Below are positions 42,783 through 50,942 of a stretch of 64,000 bases of DNA, one piece after another. The translations under genes and the position numbers were made by a program. The stretch lies in the NCBI RefSeq assembly GCF_049985285.1, contig NZ_JBNIEU010000002.1, forward strand, positions 496,001-560,000, given 5' to 3'. Source of the DNA: Aestuariirhabdus sp049985285. GTDB lineage: Bacteria > Pseudomonadota > Gammaproteobacteria > Pseudomonadales > Aestuariirhabdaceae. Each line of letters starts with the position of its first letter. The stretch's first letter is position 1. The notes below the pieces were generated by a model, which was not told where the DNA came from, searched no databases, and saw only the letters and a list, made by a program, of their open reading frames with translations.

Positions 42783-43661
42783 CTATTGATTTTTGAGCAG
42801 CTCCACCAGTTCGGGCACCACTCCGTCGACACGATTCTTTTGCCCTGTGAGGTAGGTATCGCGAACGCTGCAGGCGATGCGGTCGGTTAGCCCTCCCTGC
42901 CGGGTCATCTCGGTGTAGTACCCTAAATCCTTGGCGGCATTGGCCAGGGAAAAGCGAAAGGTGCTGCTGTCTCCCTGCTCAATAAAAGGGCGCAGGCGTT
43001 CAAACACGACACCAGCACCACCGCCTTTGCCCAGCACCTCCAGCAGTACGTCGCTATCGACGCCGGCCCGTGCCGCACCGGCGGCGGCCTCGGCCAGTAC
43101 GGCGGAGAATCCGAGGGAGACGAAATTGTGGACCAGCTTTAGCCGGTGACCGGCACCAATGGGGCCTGCGTGGGTGATGTTTTCAGCAAAACTTTGCAGC
43201 AGCGGCAGCGCCTCGGTGAGTAGCTCTGAATCACCCCCTACGATCAGGTTGAGGCGACCCTCGGTGGCCTCTTTGGGGGTGCGGGTCATGGGGGCGTCGA
43301 GGAAGCGGATTTTGCCGTCGGCCAGCCGGCGTGCTATTGACTGACTGGTCTCTGGGAGCGAGGTAGAGCAGTCGATCACCAGCGCCCCCTCGGGCAGATG
43401 GTTGGCAAGCCCGTCCCCCTCGAACAATACCGCTTCTACCTCGGGGGCACCGGTCACGCAGAGGATCATAATATCGGTTCCCTGTGCCAGCTGCGGGCGT
43501 CGGCTGCAGGCTTTGGCTCCTGCAGAGACGAGGGCTGTGGTCGGCTGGTTGCCTGCGCGGTCAAGGAATTTGAGGGCGTAGCCCGCCTTGAGAAGGTTGC
43601 TGGCGATACCGATGCCCATATGCCCAACCCCGGCGATGGCGATCTGTGTCTGTGCTGTCAT
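42783..43661 (-). CDS. beta-hydroxyacid dehydrogenase (3-hydroxyisobutyrate dehydrogenase family)
   Basis: A 292-residue NAD(P)-dependent oxidoreductase. The Rossmann start is IAIAGVGHMGIGIASNLLKA; the substrate-binding segment is DCSTSLPETSQSIAR with FLDAPMTRTPKEATEG; the catalytic Lys lies in GAGHRLKLVHNFVSLG. These are class signatures of the 3-hydroxyisobutyrate/tartronate-semialdehyde reductase group. The exact substrate cannot be told. It is convergent with nudC and divergent from rluA. Confidence 0.88.
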   Translation of the reverse strand: MTAQTQIAIAGVGHMGIGIASNLLKAGYALKFLDRAGNQPTTALVSAGAKACSRRPQLAQGTDIMILCVTGAPEVEAVLFEGDGLANHLPEGALVIDCSTSLPETSQSIARRLADGKIRFLDAPMTRTPKEATEGRLNLIVGGDSELLTEALPLLQSFAENITHAGPIGAGHRLKLVHNFVSLGFSAVLAEAAAGAARAGVDSDVLLEVLGKGGGAGVVFERLRPFIEQGDSSTFRFSLANAAKDLGYYTEMTRQGGLTDRIACSVRDTYLTGQKNRVDGVVPELVELLKNQ

Positions 43662-43773
43662 GGCGAGCCCCTTGGTGAACTGGCGTTGTTATTATTGGTG
43701 TCTTCAGTCTACCCCAGCGGCGCCCGTGCGCAATGAGGTATACTGTCGCGCTTTCCGATTTAGCCGCGCTTTT

Positions 43774-44463
43774 ATGACCGACGCTCTTGACTATTACATC
43801 GCCCCTCCCTGCCTTGAACCCTTGCAGGTGGTGCGCGAGGATCCCGGATTCTGGCTGGTGAGCAAACCATCGGGACTGCTTTCAGTTCCCGGGCGCGCCC
43901 CCGAGAATCGGGACTCGGTGATTACCCGGCTGCAGGAGCGAGGAGGGGAAGCCTGGGCGGTGCACCGTCTCGATATGGATACTTCGGGGCTGCTGGTTGT
44001 GGCGCGGGATAAGTTGTCGTTGAGTGCCCTGAGCCGGCAGTTTCAGCAGCGTACGGTGTCCAAGCGTTATCAAGCCATGGTCTACGGCGTGCCGCAGGAA
44101 GATACGGGGACGATCGAGTTACCCTTGATCTGCGACTGGCCTAACCGCCCTCGGCAGATGGTGGACTGGCAGCAGGGCAAGCCCAGCTTGACCCATTGGC
44201 GTGTACTGGAACGGGATCCGGTTCATAACCGCTCATTGCTGGAGCTAACCCCGGTCACCGGGCGCTCCCACCAGTTGCGGGTACACCTTGCCGAGATCGG
44301 TCACCCGATTCTGGGGTGTCGTTTTTACGGCCATGAAGACTCTATCCCCGCCGCGCCGCGCCTGATGCTGCACGCCTGGCAGCTAGCGTTTGATGATCCC
44401 GCCCAGGGGACGCGTGTGGAGGGGAGCAGTAAGAGCGCGTTTGAGACCCTGCTGGCGCGCTGA
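43774..44463 (+). CDS. rluA: RluA-family pseudouridine synthase
   Basis: About 229 residues from ATG 43774; the longer frame from 43588 only reads antisense to the dehydrogenase. The catalytic Asp is in WAVHRLDMDTSGLLVVARD (HRLDxxTSG), followed by VTGRSHQLRVHLAEIGHPIL. Length and absence of an S4 domain fit RluA (219 residues in E. coli), which modifies 23S U746 and tRNA U32. RluC and RluD are longer with S4 domains. It is presumably transcribed alone. Confidence 0.86.
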   Translation: MTDALDYYIAPPCLEPLQVVREDPGFWLVSKPSGLLSVPGRAPENRDSVITRLQERGGEAWAVHRLDMDTSGLLVVARDKLSLSALSRQFQQRTVSKRYQAMVYGVPQEDTGTIELPLICDWPNRPRQMVDWQQGKPSLTHWRVLERDPVHNRSLLELTPVTGRSHQLRVHLAEIGHPILGCRFYGHEDSIPAAPRLMLHAWQLAFDDPAQGTRVEGSSKSAFETLLAR

Positions 44464-44598
44464 AGCTTTCTTTTTAGCGTCGATCGTGGACAATAGCGCT
44501 CGCCGCTGTGCCACCCGATATCATTTGGGTTCCTATTCACCCTGTGTCAGGCCTGTTTTCAGCCCGGACTGCTATTTTTGCCGTAAAGGATCTTTGCC

Positions 44599-45195
44599 AT
44601 GAGCAACAAACACACCACCTTCGAGGACGTTCAGGCTATGGTGACGGCCACCGCTTTGATCTCGCTGGGCGTCTTTCTGCTTAATTACGCAGGTCTGTTG
44701 GCCGGCGGCACCACGGGCCTGGCGCTGTTGCTGCAAAAACTCACTGGAGTGACGTTTGGCGTGTTGTTTGTGGCGCTTAACTTGCCGTTCTTTTACCTGG
44801 CGTTAAAGCAGATGGGGCCCCGGTTTACCCTTAAAACCTTCGCCTCCATCATCATGGTGGCCTTGGCGACGGAGTTTCTGGACCGGGCCATCACTCTCGA
44901 ATCGGCCAATGAGGTCTACTGCGGTGCGATGGGCGGATTGATGATCGGTTGCGGTCTGCTGATCCTGTTTCGCCATAAGGCGAGTCTGGGCGGGTTTAAT
45001 ATTCTCGCTCTCTACGTACAGAAGCGTTATGGCATCAGTGCCGGTAAGTTCCAGATGGGGCTCGATTGTGGCATTGTCTTCGCTTCTTTCTTCGTTGTTA
45101 CCCCCTGGATTCTATTCGTCTCCGTTATCGGGGCTGTGGCGGTTAACCTGGCGATCGCGGTTAACCACAAACCGGGGCGCTACGTGACCTCTTGA
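44599..45195 (+). CDS. YitT family membrane protein
   Basis: A 198-residue protein with five hydrophobic segments matching the YitT (DUF161) family: FLLNYAGLLAGGTTGLALLL, LNLPFFYLALKQMGPRF, GAMGGLMIGCGLLILFRHKA and SLGGFNILALYVQKRYG. It lacks the C-terminal DUF2179 cytoplasmic domain of the longer Gram-positive members. It is a putative transporter with no established substrate. A bidirectional terminator follows. Confidence 0.83.
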   Translation: MSNKHTTFEDVQAMVTATALISLGVFLLNYAGLLAGGTTGLALLLQKLTGVTFGVLFVALNLPFFYLALKQMGPRFTLKTFASIIMVALATEFLDRAITLESANEVYCGAMGGLMIGCGLLILFRHKASLGGFNILALYVQKRYGISAGKFQMGLDCGIVFASFFVVTPWILFVSVIGAVAVNLAIAVNHKPGRYVTS

Positions 45196-45220
45196 GGGCG
45201 GCTCTGTAAAAAGCTCGCCA

Positions 45221-45254
45221 AAAAAAGCCGCGCGGAGATCCGGGCGGCTTTTTT
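45221..45254. terminator. bidirectional terminator between the YitT-like and DUF3461 genes
   Basis: AAAAAAGCCG...CGGCTTTTTT gives a 10-pair stem with A-tract and T-tract flanks on both strands, between two convergent genes. An outer repeat CTGTAAAAA/TTTTTACAG can pair as well. Confidence 0.85.
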
Positions 45255-45270
45255 ACAGCGCTGAAAACCC

Positions 45271-45648
45271 CTACAGGTTTTCGATCCGCGCTTCGAGCTC
45301 TTCGATCTTGTTGGAGACGACTCGCTGCAGGTGCTTGAGTTCGTTCAGAATCTCTTTTTTTGCATCGACGACGCGATTTTCCTGCTGGGTAATCTTATCC
45401 AGCTCTGCAACCACTTCACGCAGTGCCGGGGAGATCTCGGTGACGTTGCGGAACTTTTGGGTACCGCTATCGACCATCAGGGTTTTCTTCTGGCGCGGGA
45501 ACTTGAACTTTTCGCTCTTGGCGAACAGGTCACCCTTTTGCTTGTGGTAATACACCTTGAGGATGTCGAATTCGGATTCGGACCGCAGCTGATAGCGCTC
45601 GATACGCTCGTAGTGTTTGATGCCCATGCTTTTCAAGTGTTCGTACAT
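45271..45648 (-). CDS. DUF3461 family protein
   Basis: A 125-residue protein starting MYEHLKSMGIKHYERIERYQ, with FDILKVYYHKQKGDLFAKSE, KFKFPRQKKT and a C-terminal coiled coil (LDKITQQENRVVDAKKEILN onward). This matches my recollection of DUF3461, a small cytoplasmic family found in Vibrio, Pseudomonas and relatives; no function is known. The two halves suggest a beta domain plus a helical oligomerisation tail. Confidence 0.85.
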   Translation of the reverse strand: MYEHLKSMGIKHYERIERYQLRSESEFDILKVYYHKQKGDLFAKSEKFKFPRQKKTLMVDSGTQKFRNVTEISPALREVVAELDKITQQENRVVDAKKEILNELKHLQRVVSNKIEELEARIENL

Positions 45649-45853
45649 TGCAATGCTTCCCTAACTGGGCCAGTTGGCGTTTTATGGACGTGCTGGCGAT
45701 TGTGATATTGATGTCAGTATTGTGGCAAATAACAAGCGATTCGTGGATACGCATTTATACCCATGCAGACCGTATAAGGCGCGGTAAAGCGCGAGCGAGT
45801 CTCGGTTTGCCTGTGCGCCTGGTCACACTTTTAAAAAGGGTTTGCTTGTGGGC

Positions 45854-46285
45854 CTAATCTTTGATGATCATCAGGTTGGTTTTGCAGTGTTCGGAGATTT
45901 TTGAGGTCACCGAACCGAGGAAGAATTTGTCGACTTTTCTACTGTCGTGGTTCGCCATGACAACCAGGTCAATAGACTCTTTTTCCACCTCTTTGAGGAT
46001 CCTTTTATAAGCGGTGCCCTCGACGACCGTCAGGGTACAACTGATATCGTCGGGGATATGCTTGTTAGCAAAGTCAGTGAGGCGGGATTTGACCTCTCTA
46101 TGGGCTTTGGCAAGGACATCCCGCGGCAGGTAGTTGGACACCATGGGCATGCTGACACCGGGAATGACGGTAAGCAGGTGCAATGGTGCCTTGCTGGCTC
46201 GGGCCTGAAAAATCGCTGCATCCAGCGCTTTCTGTGACGGGTGAGCATTGCTCAAGTCGACCGGTAACAGAATTTTCGTAAACAT
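45854..46285 (-). CDS. universal stress protein (UspA family), TRAP-associated
   Basis: A 143-residue Usp-fold protein: KILLPVDLSNAHPSQKALDA at the start, and VVMANHDSRKVDKFFLGSVT then SKISEHCKTNLMII at the end, near the ATP-binding G-x2-G-x9-G-S/T pattern but degenerate. It lies 14 bases downstream of the TRAP permease gene on the same strand. Usp proteins encoded in TRAP operons (TeaD type) regulate transport by binding ATP, so that role is likely here. Confidence 0.85.
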   Translation of the reverse strand: MFTKILLPVDLSNAHPSQKALDAAIFQARASKAPLHLLTVIPGVSMPMVSNYLPRDVLAKAHREVKSRLTDFANKHIPDDISCTLTVVEGTAYKRILKEVEKESIDLVVMANHDSRKVDKFFLGSVTSKISEHCKTNLMIIKD

Positions 46286-46299
46286 CAGACCCTCCAGGA

Positions 46300-48897
46300 T
46301 CAGGTGTGCTGCAGTTCGGATTGCTGCAACTTGTAGCGCCGACGTTGGTTCAAAAACACCCCAGCCAATAGCAATAGCGCGGGTAGAAACATTAACTGTC
46401 GGGGTGGGCGTTCGTTAGGGGTTTGGACCTCAAGAATTTGCCAGTCAAAATCGAGCCCGCTTTTGCTGGCGGGACCTCCGAAATCAACCGCATCGACGAT
46501 GACCGAATCACCATCGATCAGTAGCTCCAGTCCGGCATGGGCCAGGCGGGTTTCACCATCGGCCTGAGGGCCCAGGGGGAGCAGGACGATCTTTTCAATT
46601 GACTTTCCGTCGAGGTTTTCACCGCTGACCCGCAGGCGTACATCAGCATCTTCGGGCAGTGATTCGACGATCTCTACAATCTCATGGGAGGGGCGTAGCA
46701 CCAATTCCGGGTATACGAATTCCCACCAGAACCCCGGCCTGAATAGCGTGAAAGCAACAACTAACAGGGTAATCACTTCGAACCAGCGGGTGCGTACGAA
46801 CCAAAATCCCTGGGTGGCGATGGCAAACACCAGCATCGCGGCCAGGGCGCTCACTATGGTGAGAATCAGCTCAAAAACGGAGCCGATGCCGATCAGCAGC
46901 AGCTGCGTGTTGAAGATAAACATGAAGGGCAATATGGCGGTGCGGATATCGTAGATAAAGCCTTGAACACCCGTACGAATCGGATCGCTCTGGGCGATTG
47001 CGGCGGCGGCAAATGCCGCCAGTCCCACGGGAGGGGTATCGTCGGCGAGAATGCCAAAATAGAACACAAACAGGTGCACGGCGATCAGGGGCACAATGAG
47101 TCCGTTTTGCGCTCCGAGGGCAACGATCACAGGAGCCATCAGGGTGGAGACTACGATGTAGTTGGCAGTAGTCGGCAATCCCATGCCCAGGATCAGGCTG
47201 ATGATGGCGGTGAAGATCAGCATCAAGATAACGTTGCCGCCGGAGATGAATTCGACAAATTCGGTCATCACCAAACCGACGCCGGTGAGAGTGACGGCAC
47301 CGACCACAATACCTGCGGCAGCGGTTGCTACACCGATGGCGATCATGTTGCGAGCGCCGTTGGTGAGGCCTTGAATCAGGTCTCCAAATCCGTTCTTGAG
47401 GGCTTCTGTTACCGCAGCTTCCTTGCGAAATAGTGCCAGCAAGGGGCGGTGAGAAATAACGATCAGAATCATAAACAGGGTGGCCCAGAAGGCGGACAGA
47501 CCGGGGGAGAATCGCTCAACGGTGAGACACCAAACCAGTACCACCAGCGGCAACAGAAAATAGAGGCCGCTCTTGAGGGTTGGCCCCACGGGGGGCATCA
47601 CCAGGGTTTCCGATTTGGGGTCATCGATCTGCAGGGGGGGAACACTGGCGGCGTAGCGGACCAGGCCAATGTAGGAGAGTAAAACAGCGGCCCCCAATAC
47701 GTAGGACGCGGTCGCGCCAAACATCTCCTTGCTCCAGCCGACGCCGTAATACACCACTGCGGTGAGAAGGCAGAGCCCGAATATGGTGCCAAAGAAATTC
47801 ATCAGCGATTGAGCCAGGGTGGGCTTATAGGGGCGAGGCAGACCCAACATTCCAGCCTTTACGGCTTCGAGGTGGACGATGTAAAACAGCGCCACGTAGG
47901 AGATCCCTGCGGGCAAAATCGCGTGTTTGATCACCTCGACGTAGGAGATGCCGACGTACTCCACCATCAGGAAGGCAGCGGCCCCCATGATCGGCGGTGT
48001 GAGCTGGCCGTTGGTGGAGGCGGCCACCTCGATGGCGCCCGCTTTTGTGGCAGGAAACCCAACCCGCTTCATCAACGGGATGGTAAAGGTGCCGGTTGTT
48101 ACCACATTAGCGATGGAGGAGCCGGAGATGATTCCGCTCAGGCCAGATGAAACCACCGCAGCTTTGGCAGGTCCCCCGCGGTAGTGACCCAACAGAGAAA
48201 AGGCAACCTGGATAAAATAGTTGCCGGCACCTGCTCGGTCGAGCAGTGAACCGAACAGGACAAACAGGAATACAAAATTGGTGGAAACACCTAGGGCAAC
48301 GCCGAACACGCCCTCGGTGGTGAGCCAGAAATGGGACATCCCTTTACCAAAGCTGGCACCCTTATGGGCGATGACATCGGGCATATAGGCTCCGGCAAAG
48401 GTATACACCAAAAATACCATGGCCACTATCATCAGGGGGGGGCCTAGTGCGCGTCGGGTGGCTTCCAGCAGCAGTACCATTCCGATCCCGGCAACCCAGA
48501 GGTCAAACCCTGTAGGAGCCCCGGAGCGATTGGCGACCTCGGTATAAAAAACATAGAGATAGGAGGCGCAAAAGGCGCCAACCAGGGCAAATAACCAGTC
48601 CTGCCAGGGGATTCTATTGCGGGGCGAGCTGCTTAACGCAGGATAGGCGGTAAATGAGAGAAAAATAGCAAACGCGAGGTGTATCGCGCGGGCTTCGGTG
48701 TCATTTAAGACGCCAAAGCGGAAGATAAAGGGCAGCGGTGAGCTGTACCACAGTTGAAACAGGGACCAAAAAATAGGAACCAATAGCAGCATGGTGCCTG
48801 GTATACCCTTGGGCATCCGCGACCCACTGTCGGATTCTGCAATCATCTGTTGCAGATCGTCGTCGGTGGTCGTCGTATCTTCCGTGGGGAGGGTCAT
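46300..48897 (-). CDS. TRAP transporter permease, fused DctQ-DctM type
   Basis: An 865-residue membrane protein with some 18-20 hydrophobic segments. It fuses the small (DctQ-like) and large (DctM-like) TRAP subunits, as is normal for TAXI systems. Signature stretches: FGSLLDRAGAGNYFIQVAFS, GLSGIISGSSIANVVTTGTF, STNGQLTPPIMGAAAFLMVE and GMGLPTTANYIVVSTLMAPV. The last 150 residues form an extra soluble domain with DUF3394-like features between membrane segments. It works with the TAXI binding protein at 49001. The driving ion is usually Na+; the substrate is unknown. Confidence 0.92.
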   Translation of the reverse strand: MTLPTEDTTTTDDDLQQMIAESDSGSRMPKGIPGTMLLLVPIFWSLFQLWYSSPLPFIFRFGVLNDTEARAIHLAFAIFLSFTAYPALSSSPRNRIPWQDWLFALVGAFCASYLYVFYTEVANRSGAPTGFDLWVAGIGMVLLLEATRRALGPPLMIVAMVFLVYTFAGAYMPDVIAHKGASFGKGMSHFWLTTEGVFGVALGVSTNFVFLFVLFGSLLDRAGAGNYFIQVAFSLLGHYRGGPAKAAVVSSGLSGIISGSSIANVVTTGTFTIPLMKRVGFPATKAGAIEVAASTNGQLTPPIMGAAAFLMVEYVGISYVEVIKHAILPAGISYVALFYIVHLEAVKAGMLGLPRPYKPTLAQSLMNFFGTIFGLCLLTAVVYYGVGWSKEMFGATASYVLGAAVLLSYIGLVRYAASVPPLQIDDPKSETLVMPPVGPTLKSGLYFLLPLVVLVWCLTVERFSPGLSAFWATLFMILIVISHRPLLALFRKEAAVTEALKNGFGDLIQGLTNGARNMIAIGVATAAAGIVVGAVTLTGVGLVMTEFVEFISGGNVILMLIFTAIISLILGMGLPTTANYIVVSTLMAPVIVALGAQNGLIVPLIAVHLFVFYFGILADDTPPVGLAAFAAAAIAQSDPIRTGVQGFIYDIRTAILPFMFIFNTQLLLIGIGSVFELILTIVSALAAMLVFAIATQGFWFVRTRWFEVITLLVVAFTLFRPGFWWEFVYPELVLRPSHEIVEIVESLPEDADVRLRVSGENLDGKSIEKIVLLPLGPQADGETRLAHAGLELLIDGDSVIVDAVDFGGPASKSGLDFDWQILEVQTPNERPPRQLMFLPALLLLAGVFLNQRRRYKLQQSELQHT

Positions 48898-49000
48898 ATC
48901 GAAAAATCCCTTTAGTAACGATCTGCAGAGGAGATATCAGGAGGGGGAGAGGGAGCGGGGCAGAAAGCTGCCCCGCCGGCTTTAGTTATTGTAAGCCCGG

Positions 49001-49981
49001 TTACATCAAGCCTGCCTCTTTGTAGTAGCGAGCAGCACCATCGTGCAGGGGCGCAGACAGTCCGTCCTTAACCATCTCCTCCTTTTTCAGGTTGGCGAAT
49101 GCCTGGTGTAGTTTTTTGAAGTCTTCAAAATTATCAAACACCGCTCGAACGACCTGATAGACCACGTCTGGACTGGTATTGGTAGAGCTGACGAAGGTTG
49201 CACCCACACCGAAGGTCGCAACATCCTCGGGGCTGCCGTTGTACATGCCTCCGGGGATGGTTGCTTTACGGTAGTAGGCGTTATCCGCGACCAGTTTATC
49301 CACTTCAGCTCCGCCCACGGTAACCAGTACGGTATCGCAGCTGGTGGTGGCTTCCTTGATGGAGCCGCTGGGGTGTCCCACAGTGAAGACGATGGCATCG
49401 ACCTTGTTATCGCACAGGGCTTTGGCCTGTTCGGCAGACTTAAGTTCGGAAGCGTAGGCGAAGTCGTTAAGGGTCCAGCCCTTGGCGGTCATCAGCACTT
49501 CCATCGTGCCACGCTGACCGGAACCTGGGTTGCCGATATTGACGCGCTTGCCTTTGAGGTCGTCAAAGTTGGTGATGCCAGAGTCGCGACGGGCGACAAC
49601 GGTGAAGGGCTCGGGGTGAACGGAAAATACCGCGCGTAGATCCTTGTTGGGACCCTGCTCTTCGAACTTACTGGTGCCATTGTAAGCGTGATATTGCCAG
49701 TCAGACTGGGCAACCCCCATATCCAGTTCTCCGGCACGGATGGTGTTGAGGTTATAGATAGAACCGCCGGTGCTCTCTACTGAGCAGCGGATGCCATGCT
49801 CCTTGCGCTTCTTGTTGACCAAGCGGCAGATCGCACCGCCGGTAGGATAGTAAACGCCGGTTACACCGCCGGTACCGATAGTGATGAACTGCTGCTCGGC
49901 CAGTGCCGAGGTGCTGGTCAGTGTCGCAACGCCAAGCCCAATTGCGGCCAGACCATAGGTGCATTTCCGAAAGATTGACAT
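49001..49981 (-). CDS. TAXI-family TRAP solute-binding protein
   Basis: A 326-residue periplasmic protein. A signal peptide (YGLAAIGLGVATLTSTSALA) precedes the TAXI hallmark FITIGTGGVTGVYYPTGGAI, then CSVESTGGSIYNLNTIRAGE, LDMGVAQSDWQYHAY and GNPGSGQRGTMEVLM. TAXI proteins bind glutamate, 2-oxoglutarate or related acids in the few characterised cases. It is first in the operon SBP-permease-Usp, with about 100 bases to the permease. Confidence 0.94.
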   Translation of the reverse strand: MSIFRKCTYGLAAIGLGVATLTSTSALAEQQFITIGTGGVTGVYYPTGGAICRLVNKKRKEHGIRCSVESTGGSIYNLNTIRAGELDMGVAQSDWQYHAYNGTSKFEEQGPNKDLRAVFSVHPEPFTVVARRDSGITNFDDLKGKRVNIGNPGSGQRGTMEVLMTAKGWTLNDFAYASELKSAEQAKALCDNKVDAIVFTVGHPSGSIKEATTSCDTVLVTVGGAEVDKLVADNAYYRKATIPGGMYNGSPEDVATFGVGATFVSSTNTSPDVVYQVVRAVFDNFEDFKKLHQAFANLKKEEMVKDGLSAPLHDGAARYYKEAGLM

Positions 49982-50215
49982 AGTAGCCTCGTTCCTTTTT
50001 TGTGTTGTCTATTTATTTGATTGTGGTGATGAGGGTAGCCAGTAGACGCTTTCCGGTGAGCAGTTTTCCCGACCGAACTCCTGAGATTGGTAATCCGTCC
50101 GTAGGCGTCCTCTGGTAGATCGTTGATCTCTCTCTGACCAGAGCCAGAGTACATAGTCCACTATAGACGATTATTTGGCGGATGGGGCATCCATGGGGAT
50201 CACGGAGCCGGTCGT

Positions 50216-50746
50216 TCACGGGCGGTCACAGCAGCGCTTGTATTTTTTTCCGCTGCCACAGGGACAGGGTGCGTTTCTGCCGATTGCTGGAGCGTCTATG
50301 GTGGGGTCAACGAAGACCCAACGATTGTGTTCGCGGACAAAACTGGAGTGCTCGTGATGGCATTGCAGAGTATCCTTCCCGTCGAGTCTATACCAGGCGT
50401 TAAACTCAACGCGGCCAACCCTGTCGGTGTCTGTACCGGCCTCGGCAGAGAGGATTTCGAGGCGAAGCCATCGGGTTCGCGCCAACCAGTCAGCAAGGGA
50501 TGAACGATCCAGTAGGGCACGTTGATCGGACCGGGTGGTGCTAACGAGGTAATCGATATCGCCAAGGGCGAAGGCGCTGTAACGTGAGCGCATCAGTTGA
50601 GTCGCCGTGCGTGGCTGGGCCGACTTGCGGTGCAGGGGGGCGCAGCAGTCGCTATAAAGGGACCCGCTATGGCAGGGGCAGGTACTGGGAAGAGGTTTGA
50701 GATCGGGCACGTTGCCAGGTCCTTGTGGCTCATGAAACCCCTTCAT
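50216..50746 (-). CDS. YchJ-like SEC-C motif protein
   Basis: A 176-residue protein with a SEC-C zinc motif near the N-terminus (CPCHSGSLYSDCC) and a canonical one at the C-terminus (APCPCGSGKKYKRCC). Between them lies the YchJ NTF2-like core: QLMRSRYSAFALGDIDYLVS, VEFNAWYR and HEHSSFVREHNRWVFVD. The family (UPF0225) is widespread and uncharacterised; zinc binding by the Cys sets is well supported. The gene stands alone. Confidence 0.88.
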   Translation of the reverse strand: MKGFHEPQGPGNVPDLKPLPSTCPCHSGSLYSDCCAPLHRKSAQPRTATQLMRSRYSAFALGDIDYLVSTTRSDQRALLDRSSLADWLARTRWLRLEILSAEAGTDTDRVGRVEFNAWYRLDGKDTLQCHHEHSSFVREHNRWVFVDPTIDAPAIGRNAPCPCGSGKKYKRCCDRP

Positions 50747-50942
50747 CTTTATACGGTCAAGGGAGTTTCTCCTGAGTTCACAACGATACCCAATTACTTT
50801 TTTATGCGCTAGTGGGAGTCGATTTCACGCTGTTCCCGGTTTAGGCCATGCAGTAGAATGGAGAGCTATTTTTCGGCTTCCCCGGGGTTAGCATGATTGT
50901 TCTGGTCGTACCTGTTGTTTTCCTGTACCGGGTTTTCCGGTA

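Noticed and set aside
50747..50942. A possible LexA box before dinG around CTGTACCGGG.
   Set aside because: The second half-site is missing (no ACAG eight bases on).
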